Assembly (NCBI RefSeq): GCF_007176755.1
Contig: NZ_BJTV01000006.1
Span: 310,001-374,000 of the forward strand
DNA length: 64,000 nucleotides
Source: Streptomyces sp. 1-11
GTDB lineage: Bacteria > Actinomycetota > Actinomycetes > Streptomycetales > Streptomycetaceae
Direction: 5' to 3'
The notes below the pieces were generated by a model that searched no databases, had not been told where the DNA came from, and was given only the letters and a program-made list of their open reading frames with translations. This document shows positions 46,235 to 55,431 of this stretch, one piece after another; the stretch's first letter is position 1, and each line of letters starts with the position of its first letter. A program made the position numbers and the translations under genes.

Positions 46235-47434
46235 TCACGCGGACATCGGGCGTTGCACCTTGATGGACTGCAGGAGGCCGACGGCCACCCACACCGCGAA
46301 CATCGACGAGCCGCCGTAGGACACGAAGGGCAGGGGCAGGCCGGTGACCGGCATGATGCCGAGGGTCATGCCGATGTTCTCGAAGGCCTGGAAGGCGAAC
46401 CAGGCGATGATGCCGGCGGCGACGACCGTGCCGTACAGCTCGGTGGAGTCGCGGGCGATGCGGCAGGCACGCCACAGGACGATGCCGAGGAGGAGGATTA
46501 TCAGGCCGGCGCCGACGAAGCCGAGTTCCTCGCCGGCGACCGTGAAGACGAAGTCCGTCTGCTGCTCGGGGACGAACTGGCCGGTGGTCTGGGAGCCGTG
46601 GAAGAGGCCGGCGCCGGTGAGGCCGCCGGAGCCGATGGCGATGCGGGCCTGGTTGGTGTTGTAGCCGACGCCGGCGGGGTCGAGGTCGGGGTTGGCGAAG
46701 GCGGCGAAGCGGGCGATCTGGTACTCGTCCAGGATGTGCAGCTGCCAGACGGCGATCGCGCCGACGGTGCCGGCGGTGATCAGGCCGAAGACCCAGCGGT
46801 TGGAGGCGCCGGAGGCGAGCAGCACGCCGAGGATGATGACCACCATGACCATGACCGATCCGAGGTCGGGCATGAGCAGCACGATCAGGATCGGCACCGC
46901 GGCCAGGCCGAGGGACTGCAGGACCGTGCGGTGGTCGGGGTGCTCCTTGTCACCGGCGTCCACGCGGGCCGAGAGCAGCATGGCCATGCCCAGGATGATC
47001 GTGATCTTCACGAACTCCGAGGGCTGCAGCGAGAAACCGCCGCCGAGCACGATCCAGGAGTGGGCGCCGTTGACGGTGGAGCCGAGCGGGGTGAGCACGG
47101 CCAGGATGCCGAAGACGGACAGGCCGTAGAGGATCGGCACGGCGTTGCGCAGGGCGCGGTGGCCGAGCCAGAGCGTGCCGATCATCAGGGCGAGCCCGAT
47201 GCCGGTGTTCATCAGGTGCCGGAGCAGGAAGTAGTACGGGTCGCCCTGGTTGATCTCGGTGCGGTTGCGGGTGGCCGAGAAGACCAGCAGGGAGCCGATC
47301 CCGGACAGGGCGAGGGCGGACAGCAGTATCGGCCAGTCGAGCCGGCGGGCCAGTGAGTCGCGGGCGAAGAGCCTGGTCCAGCCGGCCCGCTCGGGTCCGT
47401 AGCCGGAGACGGAGAAGCTGTTGGCGCTGGTCAT
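46235..47434 (-). CDS. rodA: RodA/SEDS peptidoglycan glycosyltransferase
   Basis: 399 residues, ~10 membrane helices, with GFSLQPSEFVKI, DLGSVMVM and the conserved PFVSYGGSSM ending. SEDS proteins polymerise lipid II with a class B PBP, here encoded next to it. In streptomycetes this homologue functions in spore-wall synthesis. ATG overlaps the mrdA stop by four bases. Confidence 0.95.
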   Translation of the reverse strand: MTSANSFSVSGYGPERAGWTRLFARDSLARRLDWPILLSALALSGIGSLLVFSATRNRTEINQGDPYYFLLRHLMNTGIGLALMIGTLWLGHRALRNAVPILYGLSVFGILAVLTPLGSTVNGAHSWIVLGGGFSLQPSEFVKITIILGMAMLLSARVDAGDKEHPDHRTVLQSLGLAAVPILIVLLMPDLGSVMVMVVIILGVLLASGASNRWVFGLITAGTVGAIAVWQLHILDEYQIARFAAFANPDLDPAGVGYNTNQARIAIGSGGLTGAGLFHGSQTTGQFVPEQQTDFVFTVAGEELGFVGAGLIILLLGIVLWRACRIARDSTELYGTVVAAGIIAWFAFQAFENIGMTLGIMPVTGLPLPFVSYGGSSMFAVWVAVGLLQSIKVQRPMSA

Positions 47435-49683
47435 GTGGGCATCCTCCGGCTTCCCCTCCTGCGGTGGCGCCTGCGGGTGTCGCGGTTGCCCGTGGTGGGC
47501 GGGGGCGTGGTGGCCGGGGTCTGCTGGCCGTCGTCGTTGCTGGGGTTGTTCTGCTGGGAGGCCTCGACGTCCTTGGCGGGGTCGCCGGCGATCTTCGGGG
47601 AGGCGATGGTGCCGTCGGTGCGGACCTGCGGCAGGCTCTTCTGCGGCTCGGGCAGCAGGGCCTTCTTGTTGTCGATGGAGCCGTCGCCCTGGACGCCGTA
47701 GAGCGCGCTGTAGATGTTGCGGACGGCCTCACCGGAGGCTCCGGAACCCGTACCGGCCTGGGCGATCGTCATGATCACCGTGTAGTCCTTGGAGTAGGTG
47801 GCGAGCCAGGACGTGGTCTGCTTGCCGTAGACCTCGGCGGTACCGGTCTTGGCGTGCAGCGGGATCTTGTTCTGCGGCCAGCCGCCGAACTTCCAGGCGG
47901 CGGTACCGCGGGTGACGACGCCGGCGAAGGCGTCGTCCATGCCCTTGAGGGTGGCCTGGGTGACCGGCAGGCGGCCCCTCTTGGTCGGCTTGATCTCCGT
48001 GACCTTCTTGCCGTCAGCGCTGATGACCGCCTTGCCGATGGTCGGCTGGTACATGGTGCCGCCGTTGGCGACGGCACCGTAGATCACGGCCTCCTGGATC
48101 GGGGTGACGAGGGTGTCGCCCTGTCCGATGGAGTAGTTGATCGAGTCGCCCTCGCGCATCTTGTTGCCCTCGAGGCAGTTCTCGTACGCGATCTTCTCGA
48201 CGTAGGTGCCGTCCTTCTTGCCGGACTTGCACCAGGCGTCCTTGTTGGCCTTCCAGTAGTCCAGCTTCCACTGGCGGTCGGGGACGCGTCCGGTGACCTC
48301 GTTGGGGAGGTCGACGCCGGTCTCCTTGCCGAGGCCGAACTGGTGGGCGGCCTTGTAGAAGTAGTCCTTGGGCTTGCCCTTCTTGGGGTTGATGCCGCCG
48401 TCGCGCTTCCACTCCCTGTCGGCGAGACCGTAGAAGACGGTGTCGCAGGAGACCTCCAGGGCGCGGCCGAGGGAGATGGGGCCGAAGTTCTCGCCTTCGA
48501 AGTTCTTGAAGACCTGGCTGCCGACGGAGTAGGAGCTGGTGCAGGGGTAGTTGCCGTCGAAGGGGTATCCGGCCTCGACCGCGGCGGCCGTGGAGACCAC
48601 CTTGAAGGTCGAGCCGGGCGCGGCCTGGCCCTGGATGGCCCGGTTGAGCAGCGGGTAGTCCGAGTTCTTGCCGGTGAGGGCCTTGTAGTCCTTGGCGGAG
48701 ATGCCGCCGACCCAGACGTTCGGGTCGTAGGTCGGGGCCGAGGCCATGGCCACTATCCGGCCGGTCTTCGCCTCCATGACCACGACGGCTCCGGAGTCCG
48801 CCTTGTAGTTCTCGCCGGTGATCTTGTCGAACTGCTGGCGGGCGACCTTCATCGCCTTGTCCAGCTCGTACTCGGCGACGCGCTGTACCCGGGAGTCGAT
48901 GCTGGTGACCAGGTTGGAGCCGGACTGGGCGGCGTCGGACTCGGCCTTGCCGATGACCCGGCCGAGGTTGTCCACCTCGTAGCGGGTGACGCCGGCCTTG
49001 CCGCGCAGCACCTTGTCGTACTGGCGCTCCAGGCCGGAGCGGCCGACCATGTCGGAGCGCAGGTAGGGCGAGTCGGTGTCCTTGGCCTTCTGGATCTCCT
49101 CGTCGGTGACCGGCGAGAGGTAGCCGAGGACCTGGGAGGTGTTGGACCTGCCCGGGCCCGGGTAGCGGCGCACGGCCTCCGGCTCGGCGGTGATGCCGGG
49201 GAAGTCCTCGGCGCGCTCGCGGATCTGCAGGGCCTGCTTGGCGTTGGCCTCGTCGGTGATCGGGATCGGCTGGTAGGGCGAGCCGTTCCAGCAGGGCTGC
49301 GGGGTCTTGGCGTCGCACAGCCGGACCTTGCGCATGACGTCGGCGGCCTTCATGCCGAGGACACCGGCCAGCTTGGTGAGGACGGCCTTGCCGTCGTCCT
49401 TCTGCTTCAGCAGGTCGGTGCGGGAGGCGGAGACGACCAGGCGGGTCTCGTTGTCGGCGAGCGGCACCCCCCGGGCGTCGAGGATGTCGCCGCGCACGGC
49501 GGGATCGACGACCTGCTGGACGTGGTTGCCGGAGGCTTCCTTCTGGTACGCGGCGCCCTCGCGGATCTGCAGGTACCACAGGCGGCCGCCGAGGGTGCCG
49601 AGGAGGGAGAGGACGAGGATCTGGATGACGACGAGCCGGATCTGGACCCGTGGGGTCCGACCGGTCTCGGGAATGTTGGTCAC
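47431..49683 (-). CDS. mrdA: Class B penicillin-binding protein 2
   Basis: 750 residues. N-terminal membrane anchor, PBP dimerisation region, then transpeptidase with GSTFK (SxxK), a Ser-x-Asn-like NYSIGQGD and HAKTGTAE (KTG). Low-complexity Thr/Pro/Arg tail. Cross-links peptidoglycan with the RodA neighbour during spore or rod wall assembly. GTG start at 49683 with GGGGGAG upstream. Confidence 0.95.
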   Translation of the reverse strand: MTNIPETGRTPRVQIRLVVIQILVLSLLGTLGGRLWYLQIREGAAYQKEASGNHVQQVVDPAVRGDILDARGVPLADNETRLVVSASRTDLLKQKDDGKAVLTKLAGVLGMKAADVMRKVRLCDAKTPQPCWNGSPYQPIPITDEANAKQALQIRERAEDFPGITAEPEAVRRYPGPGRSNTSQVLGYLSPVTDEEIQKAKDTDSPYLRSDMVGRSGLERQYDKVLRGKAGVTRYEVDNLGRVIGKAESDAAQSGSNLVTSIDSRVQRVAEYELDKAMKVARQQFDKITGENYKADSGAVVVMEAKTGRIVAMASAPTYDPNVWVGGISAKDYKALTGKNSDYPLLNRAIQGQAAPGSTFKVVSTAAAVEAGYPFDGNYPCTSSYSVGSQVFKNFEGENFGPISLGRALEVSCDTVFYGLADREWKRDGGINPKKGKPKDYFYKAAHQFGLGKETGVDLPNEVTGRVPDRQWKLDYWKANKDAWCKSGKKDGTYVEKIAYENCLEGNKMREGDSINYSIGQGDTLVTPIQEAVIYGAVANGGTMYQPTIGKAVISADGKKVTEIKPTKRGRLPVTQATLKGMDDAFAGVVTRGTAAWKFGGWPQNKIPLHAKTGTAEVYGKQTTSWLATYSKDYTVIMTIAQAGTGSGASGEAVRNIYSALYGVQGDGSIDNKKALLPEPQKSLPQVRTDGTIASPKIAGDPAKDVEASQQNNPSNDDGQQTPATTPPPTTGNRDTRRRHRRRGSRRMPT

Positions 49684-49799
49684 TGCGGCTGTCTCCCCCT
49701 CTCAGTGCGCTGGCGTGTGCGGGCGGACGGATGATGAACGATCCGCCGGTGCGGCGGCGTTCCGCCGCGATTGCCTCGTTCGGGTGAACTCTGGTGGGT

Positions 49800-50474
49800 T
49801 CACAGCCGCTTGACCCCCTTGATGCGGCCGACCCTGGTGGAGCGGGTGCGGGCCTTGGCCTTCAGGGTGCCGAGTCCGCGCTGACCGCCGACGCGCAGTC
49901 CGGTGCCGGAGGAGAGCCAGCCGGAGGAGATGTCGCCCGCCTTGGCGGCGGGGCTGGTCTCGGCGAGCGGGTCGTTGTCGGAGCGGCGGGCCAGCCACAT
50001 GATCGCGGGGACCACGAAGGGGGCCAGCAGCAGGTCGTACAGGGCGGCCGAGAACAGCAGCCCGGGCAGGCCGACATGACGGGCGGCGGTGTCGCCGACC
50101 AGGGCGCCGACGCCCGCGTACAGCAGGGTCGAGCCGACGGCGGCGGCGACCACGACGGCCATCGGGCCGGTGGCGGACTTCAGCCGGCCGTTCTCCGGCT
50201 TGATGAGCCCGGCGAAGTAGCCGATGACGCACAGCACCAGGGCGTAGCGGCCGGCCGCGTGGTCGGCGGGCGGGGCGAGGTCGGCGAGCAGTCCGGCGCC
50301 GAAGCCGACGAGGGCGCCGCCGACGTGGCCGTACACCATGGCGAGGCCGAGGACGGTGAGCAGCAGCAGGTCGGGGACGGCGCCCGGCAGATGGAGGCGG
50401 GCGAGGACGCTCACCTGGATCACCAGGGCCACGACGACCAGTGCGGTCGAGAGCAGGATCCGGTTGAGGCGCAT
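49800..50474 (-). CDS. mreD: MreD rod-shape protein
   Basis: 224 residues with five or six hydrophobic helices; MRLNRILLSTALVVVALVIQVSVLARL at the start, LVFGAGLLADLAPP near the middle. Basic C-terminal tail. Partner of MreC and MreB in the elongasome / spore-wall machinery. Follows mreC by 13 bases. Confidence 0.93.
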   Translation of the reverse strand: MRLNRILLSTALVVVALVIQVSVLARLHLPGAVPDLLLLTVLGLAMVYGHVGGALVGFGAGLLADLAPPADHAAGRYALVLCVIGYFAGLIKPENGRLKSATGPMAVVVAAAVGSTLLYAGVGALVGDTAARHVGLPGLLFSAALYDLLLAPFVVPAIMWLARRSDNDPLAETSPAAKAGDISSGWLSSGTGLRVGGQRGLGTLKAKARTRSTRVGRIKGVKRL

Positions 50475-50487
50475 GGGGATTCAGCTC

Positions 50488-51429
50488 CTACTGCTGCTGC
50501 TCGTTGGTGCCGGACGCGCCAGCCGAGGGGGAGACCGTGACGGTCACCGTCGGCGTGGGCGTCGGCTTGGGCTTGCTCGGCAGGACCTCGTCGCGCGGGT
50601 CCCGCTTGGGGCCCTGGACGACCACGCCGACGACGTCGAGCTTGCTGAAGCCGACGTACGGCGTGACGTAGAGCGTGCGGGTGAGGCCGCTGCCGGAGGG
50701 GTCGATCCGGGAGACCACACCGACCGGGACGCCGGGCACGAAGGGCTTGTCGGCCTGGGAGCCGAAGGTGACGAGGCGGTCGCCCTTCTTCACCTCGGCC
50801 TTGCCGTTGAGGAGTTCCACCCGCAGCGGGCGGTCGCCCTGGCCGGATGCGAAACCGAGTTCGTCGCTGTTCTCCATGCGGGTGCCGACGGTGAAGTCGG
50901 GGTCGTTGGCGAGCAGCACGGTGGCGGTGTGCGGGCCGACGGTAGTGACCCGGCCGACGAGCCCGTCGCCGTTCAGCACGGTCATGTCGCGCTGGATGCC
51001 ATCGGCGGCGCCGGCGTCGATGGTGATGGTCCAGGAGAAGCCCTGCGCCGACCCTATGGCGATGACCTGGGCGCCCTTGATGCCGTACTGGCCCTCGCCG
51101 GCGATCTTCAGCATCTTGTCGAGCTGGGTGAGGCGGCTGCGGTTGCGGTCGTCGCTGCCGAGCTTCGCCTTGAGGGCCGCGTTCTCCTTCTCCAGCGCGG
51201 CGAGCCGGTCGTGGCGGGTCCCGGAGTCGCGGACGGCGGAGACGGCCTCGCCGACCGGGTCGACCGCCGAGGACAGCCCGTTCTCGATCGGGCCGAAGGC
51301 AGCGGCGGCGGCCTGCCGCGCGCCGTCGACAGGGGAGTTCCGGCCCCCGCGGATGTCCACCGTGATCAGCGCGAACGCGATGGCGATCAGCAGGACCAGG
51401 AGCAGCCGGCTCTCTTTCGTGTCCCTCAC
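50488..51429 (-). CDS. mreC: MreC rod-shape protein
   Basis: 313 residues. Single N-terminal membrane span (RLLLVLLIAIAFALITVDI), coiled coil (RLAALEKENAALKAKL) and the MreC beta-rich core (VTTVGPHTATVLLANDPDF), ending in a Pro/Thr/Gln-rich tail. Chosen start GTG 51429, where the family begins (VRDTKESR); the reading frame extends to an ATG at 51513 and neither has a strong ribosome binding site. Confidence 0.93.
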   Translation of the reverse strand: MRDTKESRLLLVLLIAIAFALITVDIRGGRNSPVDGARQAAAAAFGPIENGLSSAVDPVGEAVSAVRDSGTRHDRLAALEKENAALKAKLGSDDRNRSRLTQLDKMLKIAGEGQYGIKGAQVIAIGSAQGFSWTITIDAGAADGIQRDMTVLNGDGLVGRVTTVGPHTATVLLANDPDFTVGTRMENSDELGFASGQGDRPLRVELLNGKAEVKKGDRLVTFGSQADKPFVPGVPVGVVSRIDPSGSGLTRTLYVTPYVGFSKLDVVGVVVQGPKRDPRDEVLPSKPKPTPTPTVTVTVSPSAGASGTNEQQQ

Positions 51430-51617
51430 GTGCGGCGGCCGTGCCTTTCCTCGAGTGGAATTCGGGGACCCCCGGCGGTGTGCGCGATTCGAGCGCTCAC
51501 CTTGGGGGTCCATTTGCGGGAGCTTGTGCCTCTATGTCAACGACCCGCCGCACGAGCGGAGTGGTCCCGCACGGCGGATCCGGGGAGCCGCCCGGCCGGC
51601 AGGTCCGGGGAGCGGAC

Positions 51618-52637
51618 TCATCGGCGGGGCTGGGCGTCCAGCACCTGCTGGAGCGCCTCGAACTCCTCGACGCACTTGCCCGAGCCGAGCGCCACGCTGT
51701 CCAGCGGGTCCTCGGCGATGTGGATCGGCATGCCGGTCTCGCGCCGCAGCCGCTCGTCCAGCCCGCGCAGCAGGGCGCCGCCGCCGGTCAGCACGATGCC
51801 CCGGTCCATGATGTCGCCGGACAGTTCCGGCGGGCACTTGTCGAGGGTGGTCTTGACGGCGTCGACGATGGCGTTGACCGGTTCCTCGATGGCCTTGCGG
51901 ACCTCGGCGGCGGAGATGACCACGGTCTTCGGCAGTCCGGAGACCAGGTCGCGGCCGCGCACCTCGGTGTGTTCGTCGGCGTCGAGTTCGTACGCGGAAC
52001 CGATCGTGATCTTGATCTGCTCGGCCGTGCGCTCGCCGAGCAGCAGGCTGTACTCCTTCTTGATGTACTGGATGATCGCGTTGTCCAGTTCGTCGCCCGC
52101 CACCCGGATGGACTGCGCGGTGACGATGCCGCCGAGCGAGATGACCGCGACCTCCGTGGTGCCGCCGCCGATGTCCACCACCATGTTGCCGGTGGCCTCG
52201 TGGACCGGCAGACCGGAGCCGATGGCGGCCGCCATGGGCTCCTCGATGATGTGCACCTGGCGGGCGCCGGCCTGGGAGGACGCCTCGATGACGGCGCGGC
52301 GCTCGACGCCCGTGATGCCCGAGGGCACACAGACCACGACGCGCGGCCGGGCGAGGTAGCGGCGCTTGTGGATCTTCAGGATGAAGTAGCGCAGCATACG
52401 CTCGGTGATCTCGAAGTCCGCGATGACACCGTCCTTCAGCGGACGCACGGCGACGATGTTGCCCGGGGTGCGGCCGATCATCTTCTTCGCTTCGGCGCCG
52501 ACCGCGAGGATGCCACCGGTGTTGGTGTTGATGGCGACGACGGACGGCTCGTTGAGCACGATGCCGCGGCCCCTGACGTACACCAGCGTGTTGGCGGTCC
52601 CGAGGTCGACAGCCATGTCACGGCCGATGAACGACAT
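51618..52637 (-). CDS. mreB: MreB actin homologue
   Basis: 339 residues, [23 protein letters not shown] at the start, phosphate-binding GTANT and [14 protein letters not shown], conserved adenosine pocket. Polymerises under the membrane; in Streptomyces it protects and thickens the spore wall. ATG at 52637 with GGGGAA upstream; the ATG at 52649 is too close to that site to be used. Confidence 0.97.
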   Translation of the reverse strand: MSFIGRDMAVDLGTANTLVYVRGRGIVLNEPSVVAINTNTGGILAVGAEAKKMIGRTPGNIVAVRPLKDGVIADFEITERMLRYFILKIHKRRYLARPRVVVCVPSGITGVERRAVIEASSQAGARQVHIIEEPMAAAIGSGLPVHEATGNMVVDIGGGTTEVAVISLGGIVTAQSIRVAGDELDNAIIQYIKKEYSLLLGERTAEQIKITIGSAYELDADEHTEVRGRDLVSGLPKTVVISAAEVRKAIEEPVNAIVDAVKTTLDKCPPELSGDIMDRGIVLTGGGALLRGLDERLRRETGMPIHIAEDPLDSVALGSGKCVEEFEALQQVLDAQPRR

Positions 52638-52950
52638 TGAGTTCCCCATCCGGATTGATCTGGCCTTACCTGGCTTTTGAGGGCATATCAGGTCGGCGAG
52701 GCGGGTGCTGTGACGCGAAGGCTTCCATCGTAAACGCGCCTGCGCGAACACTGCGCGAGGGTCTCCGCCATTGTCACCAGATGGCGCGCCGCCCCGCTTG
52801 TGGAGACGGCCCATCGGGGGCACACGTTCCCCCTATCGGCATCGCATATGCCGAAGGGCGGCCGAAAAGGTACGGCCGCCCCAGGTCGGGGGTCCGAGCG
52901 GAGCTGACGCCCCCTCAGAAAAATTCGCGGAAATTCCGCCAGGTGGGGGG
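52638..52950. other. Intergenic region between mreB and ndk
   Basis: 313 bases that hold the mreB promoter region and, near 52856-52881, the hairpin after ndk. No gene is visible. Confidence 0.55.
52856..52881 (-). terminator. Hairpin downstream of ndk
   Basis: 9-bp stem 52856-52864 with 52873-52881, loop of eight containing AAAA, 70 bases after the ndk stop in the minus direction. Short run TT afterwards. Confidence 0.45.
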
Positions 52951-53364
52951 TCAGGCGCGGCCCGGGAAGAAGATCTTCACCTCGCGCTCGGCGGACTCCT
53001 CCGAGTCGGAGGCGTGGATCAGGTTCTCCCGGACGATGACGCCGTAGTCGCCCCGGATGGAGCCGGGCGCGGCGGCGATCGGGTCGGTGGGGCCGGCCAG
53101 CGCGCGCAGCCCCTCGATGACCCGCTCGCCCTCGACGATCAGCGCCACGACCGGGCCGGAGGCCATGAACTCCACCAGCGGCTCGTAGAAGGGCTTGCCC
53201 TTGTGCTCGCCGTAGTGCTGCTCCAGCGTGTCCTGGTCCAGGGTGCGCAGCTCCAGCGCGGTGATCTGCCAGCCGGCCTTGCGCTCGATACGGCTGATGA
53301 TCTCGCCGGTCAGGCCGCGACGGACGGCGTCGGGCTTGAGGAGGACGAGGGTGCGCTGGCTCAC
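52951..53364 (-). CDS. ndk: Nucleoside diphosphate kinase
   Basis: 137 residues with the phospho-histidine motif NLIHASDS near residue 115 and the standard RTLVLLKPDAVRRG start. Transfers gamma-phosphate between NTPs and NDPs, balancing nucleotide pools. Family length is exact. Confidence 0.98.
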   Translation of the reverse strand: MSQRTLVLLKPDAVRRGLTGEIISRIERKAGWQITALELRTLDQDTLEQHYGEHKGKPFYEPLVEFMASGPVVALIVEGERVIEGLRALAGPTDPIAAAPGSIRGDYGVIVRENLIHASDSEESAEREVKIFFPGRA

Positions 53365-53427
53365 GAGGGGCTCCTTACGACTGACATGTGCGGTGGCACG
53401 AGGTTACAGGGCGTGTCCTCGCCGCCG

Positions 53428-53799
53428 TCACGCAGCGTCAGGTGTAGAGGGGCCGGGGTCCGCGGACTCCGCCCGGGCGGCGAACCTGGCCTTCGCCTCG
53501 TCCACCTTCCGTCCGTAGTGGACCGACGCCCACCACAGGGCGGCGAACACCGCGCCCATGAAGTACATGGCCGGGACGAAGACGCCGGAGGCGATCAGGG
53601 CGAGCTGCAGCGCCCAGCCGAGGGCGACGCCGCCCGGCCGGGTCACCATGCCGCACAGCAGCACGCACAGGACCATGGCGATGCCGCTGACCAGCCAGAC
53701 CGTCGACGTGGACAGGTCCGGGTCCTTCATGGCCACGAGAGCGGCGAACCCGATGACGAAGAACTCGCCGATCAGCGTCGATGAACAGAGCGTACGCAC
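53428..53799 (-). CDS. DUF4233 membrane protein
   Basis: 123 residues, four hydrophobic helices with MRTLCSSTLIGEFFVIGFAAL and GMVTRPGGVALGWALQ, the DUF4233 signature. Basic/acidic tail. In actinobacteria it almost always sits next to folC, as here (10-base gap), but its function is unknown. Confidence 0.88.
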   Translation of the reverse strand: MRTLCSSTLIGEFFVIGFAALVAMKDPDLSTSTVWLVSGIAMVLCVLLCGMVTRPGGVALGWALQLALIASGVFVPAMYFMGAVFAALWWASVHYGRKVDEAKARFAARAESADPGPSTPDAA

Positions 53800-53809
53800 G
53801 ACGGACTCC

Positions 53810-55324
53810 TCAGCCCTTTCCCAGCAGCAGGCGGGCCTCGCCCACCGTGATGACCGAGCCGGTGACCAGCACCCCGCCGCCGGCGAACTCGCCCTCCTCC
53901 TCGGCCAGCGTGATCGCGGCCTCCAGGGCCTCGGGCAGCCGCGGCTCGACCTGCACGCGGTCCTCGCCGAACACCTCGACGGCGATGGCGGCCAGCTCGT
54001 CCGCGTCCATGGCGCGGTGGCTGGAGTTCTGGGTGACGACGACCTCGGCGAAGATCGGCTCGAATGCCTCCAGCAGACCGCGCACGTTCTTGTCGCCGCT
54101 CGCCCCGACCACGCCGATCAGCCGGCTGAAGTCGAACGCCTCGCGCACCGCCTCGGCGGCGGCCTCCGCGCCCGGCGGGTTGTGGGCGGCGTCCAGGACG
54201 ACGGTGGGCGAGCGCCGTACGACCTCGAGGCGCCCCGGCGAGGAGACGGCCGCGAACGCCTTGCGCACGGTGTCGATGTCCAGCGGCTCCGCGCGCTGCG
54301 CGCCGACGCCGAAGAACGCCTCCACCGCGGCGAGCGCGACGGCAGCGTTGTGCGCCTGGTGGGCGCCGTGCAGCGGGAGGTAGACCTCCTCGTACTCACC
54401 GCCCAGGCCGCGCAGGGTGAGCATCTGCCCGCCGACGGCGATCTGCCGGGCGGTCACGCCGAACTCCAGGCCCTCGCGAGCCACGGTGGCGTCGACCTCG
54501 ACGGCCTTCTTCAGCAGCACCTGCGCCGCGTCCACCGGCTGCTGCGCCAGGATGACGGTCGCGCCCTGCTTGATGACGCCGCCCTTCTCCCCCGCGATCT
54601 CCCCCGGGGTGTTCCCGAGCCGGTCGGTGTGGTCGAGGCCGATGGGGGTGATCACCGCGACGTCGCCGTCGATCACGTTGGTGGCGTCCCAGGAGCCGCC
54701 CATGCCCACCTCCACCACGGCCACGTCGACCGGGGCGTCCGCGAAGGCGGCGTAGGCCATTCCGGTGAGCACCTCGAAGAAGGACAGCCGGTACTCCTGC
54801 GAGGCGTCGACCATCTCGATGTACGGCTTGATGTCCTGGTACGTCTCGATGAACCGCTCGGCGGTGATCGGCGCGCCGTCCAGGCTGATCCGCTCGGTGA
54901 TGGACTGCACGTGCGGGCTGGTGTAGCGGCCGGTGCGCAGCTCGAAGGCGCCGAGCAGGGCCTCGATCATGCGGGCCGTGGAGGTCTTGCCGTTCGTCCC
55001 GGTGATGTGGATCGAGGGGTACGAGCGCTGCGGCTCGCCGAGCAGGTCCATCAGCGCGGCGATCCGGCTGACGGAGGGCTCCAGCTTGGTCTCGCCCCAG
55101 CGGGTGGCCAGCTCCGCCTCGACCTCGCGCAGGGCCTTGTCGACCTCGGGGTCCTCCGGCCGGGCCGGTACGTCGGCCTGCGGCGGGCCGCCCTGGGTGC
55201 GCAGGGTGCGGCTGCCGGCCTCGATGACGGCGAGGTCGGGGTCGCGGGTGGTCTCGGCGTCGATGATCTCGTCGAAGCCGTCGAGGGGGTCGGGGGTGTC
55301 GCTGGTGCCGGGGTGGTCGCTCAC
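53810..55324 (-). CDS. folC: Folylpolyglutamate synthase / dihydrofolate synthase
   Basis: 504 residues. ATP loop SIHITGTNGKTSTARMI, conserved EVGMGGSWDATN and the Mur-ligase-type C-terminal domain (VLDAAHNPPGAEA). N-terminal ~65 residues of acidic, disordered sequence are typical for actinobacterial FolC. Adds glutamate to folates. Confidence 0.95.
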   Translation of the reverse strand: MSDHPGTSDTPDPLDGFDEIIDAETTRDPDLAVIEAGSRTLRTQGGPPQADVPARPEDPEVDKALREVEAELATRWGETKLEPSVSRIAALMDLLGEPQRSYPSIHITGTNGKTSTARMIEALLGAFELRTGRYTSPHVQSITERISLDGAPITAERFIETYQDIKPYIEMVDASQEYRLSFFEVLTGMAYAAFADAPVDVAVVEVGMGGSWDATNVIDGDVAVITPIGLDHTDRLGNTPGEIAGEKGGVIKQGATVILAQQPVDAAQVLLKKAVEVDATVAREGLEFGVTARQIAVGGQMLTLRGLGGEYEEVYLPLHGAHQAHNAAVALAAVEAFFGVGAQRAEPLDIDTVRKAFAAVSSPGRLEVVRRSPTVVLDAAHNPPGAEAAAEAVREAFDFSRLIGVVGASGDKNVRGLLEAFEPIFAEVVVTQNSSHRAMDADELAAIAVEVFGEDRVQVEPRLPEALEAAITLAEEEGEFAGGGVLVTGSVITVGEARLLLGKG

Positions 55325-55360
55325 GGTGCCAGTCTACGGAGCCGCGCCGGCATGGGCTGG

Positions 55361-55398
55361 CGAAGGCCCCCGGAGCCGTGCGGTTCCGGGGGCCTTCG
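55361..55398 (-). terminator. Terminator of valS
   Basis: Perfect 14-bp stem, 55361-55374 with 55385-55398, loop of ten, 33 bases after the valS stop. Confidence 0.7.
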
Positions 55399-55431
55399 GC
55401 CGTCGTCCGCGCCGACGGGCGCGCCGGGGCG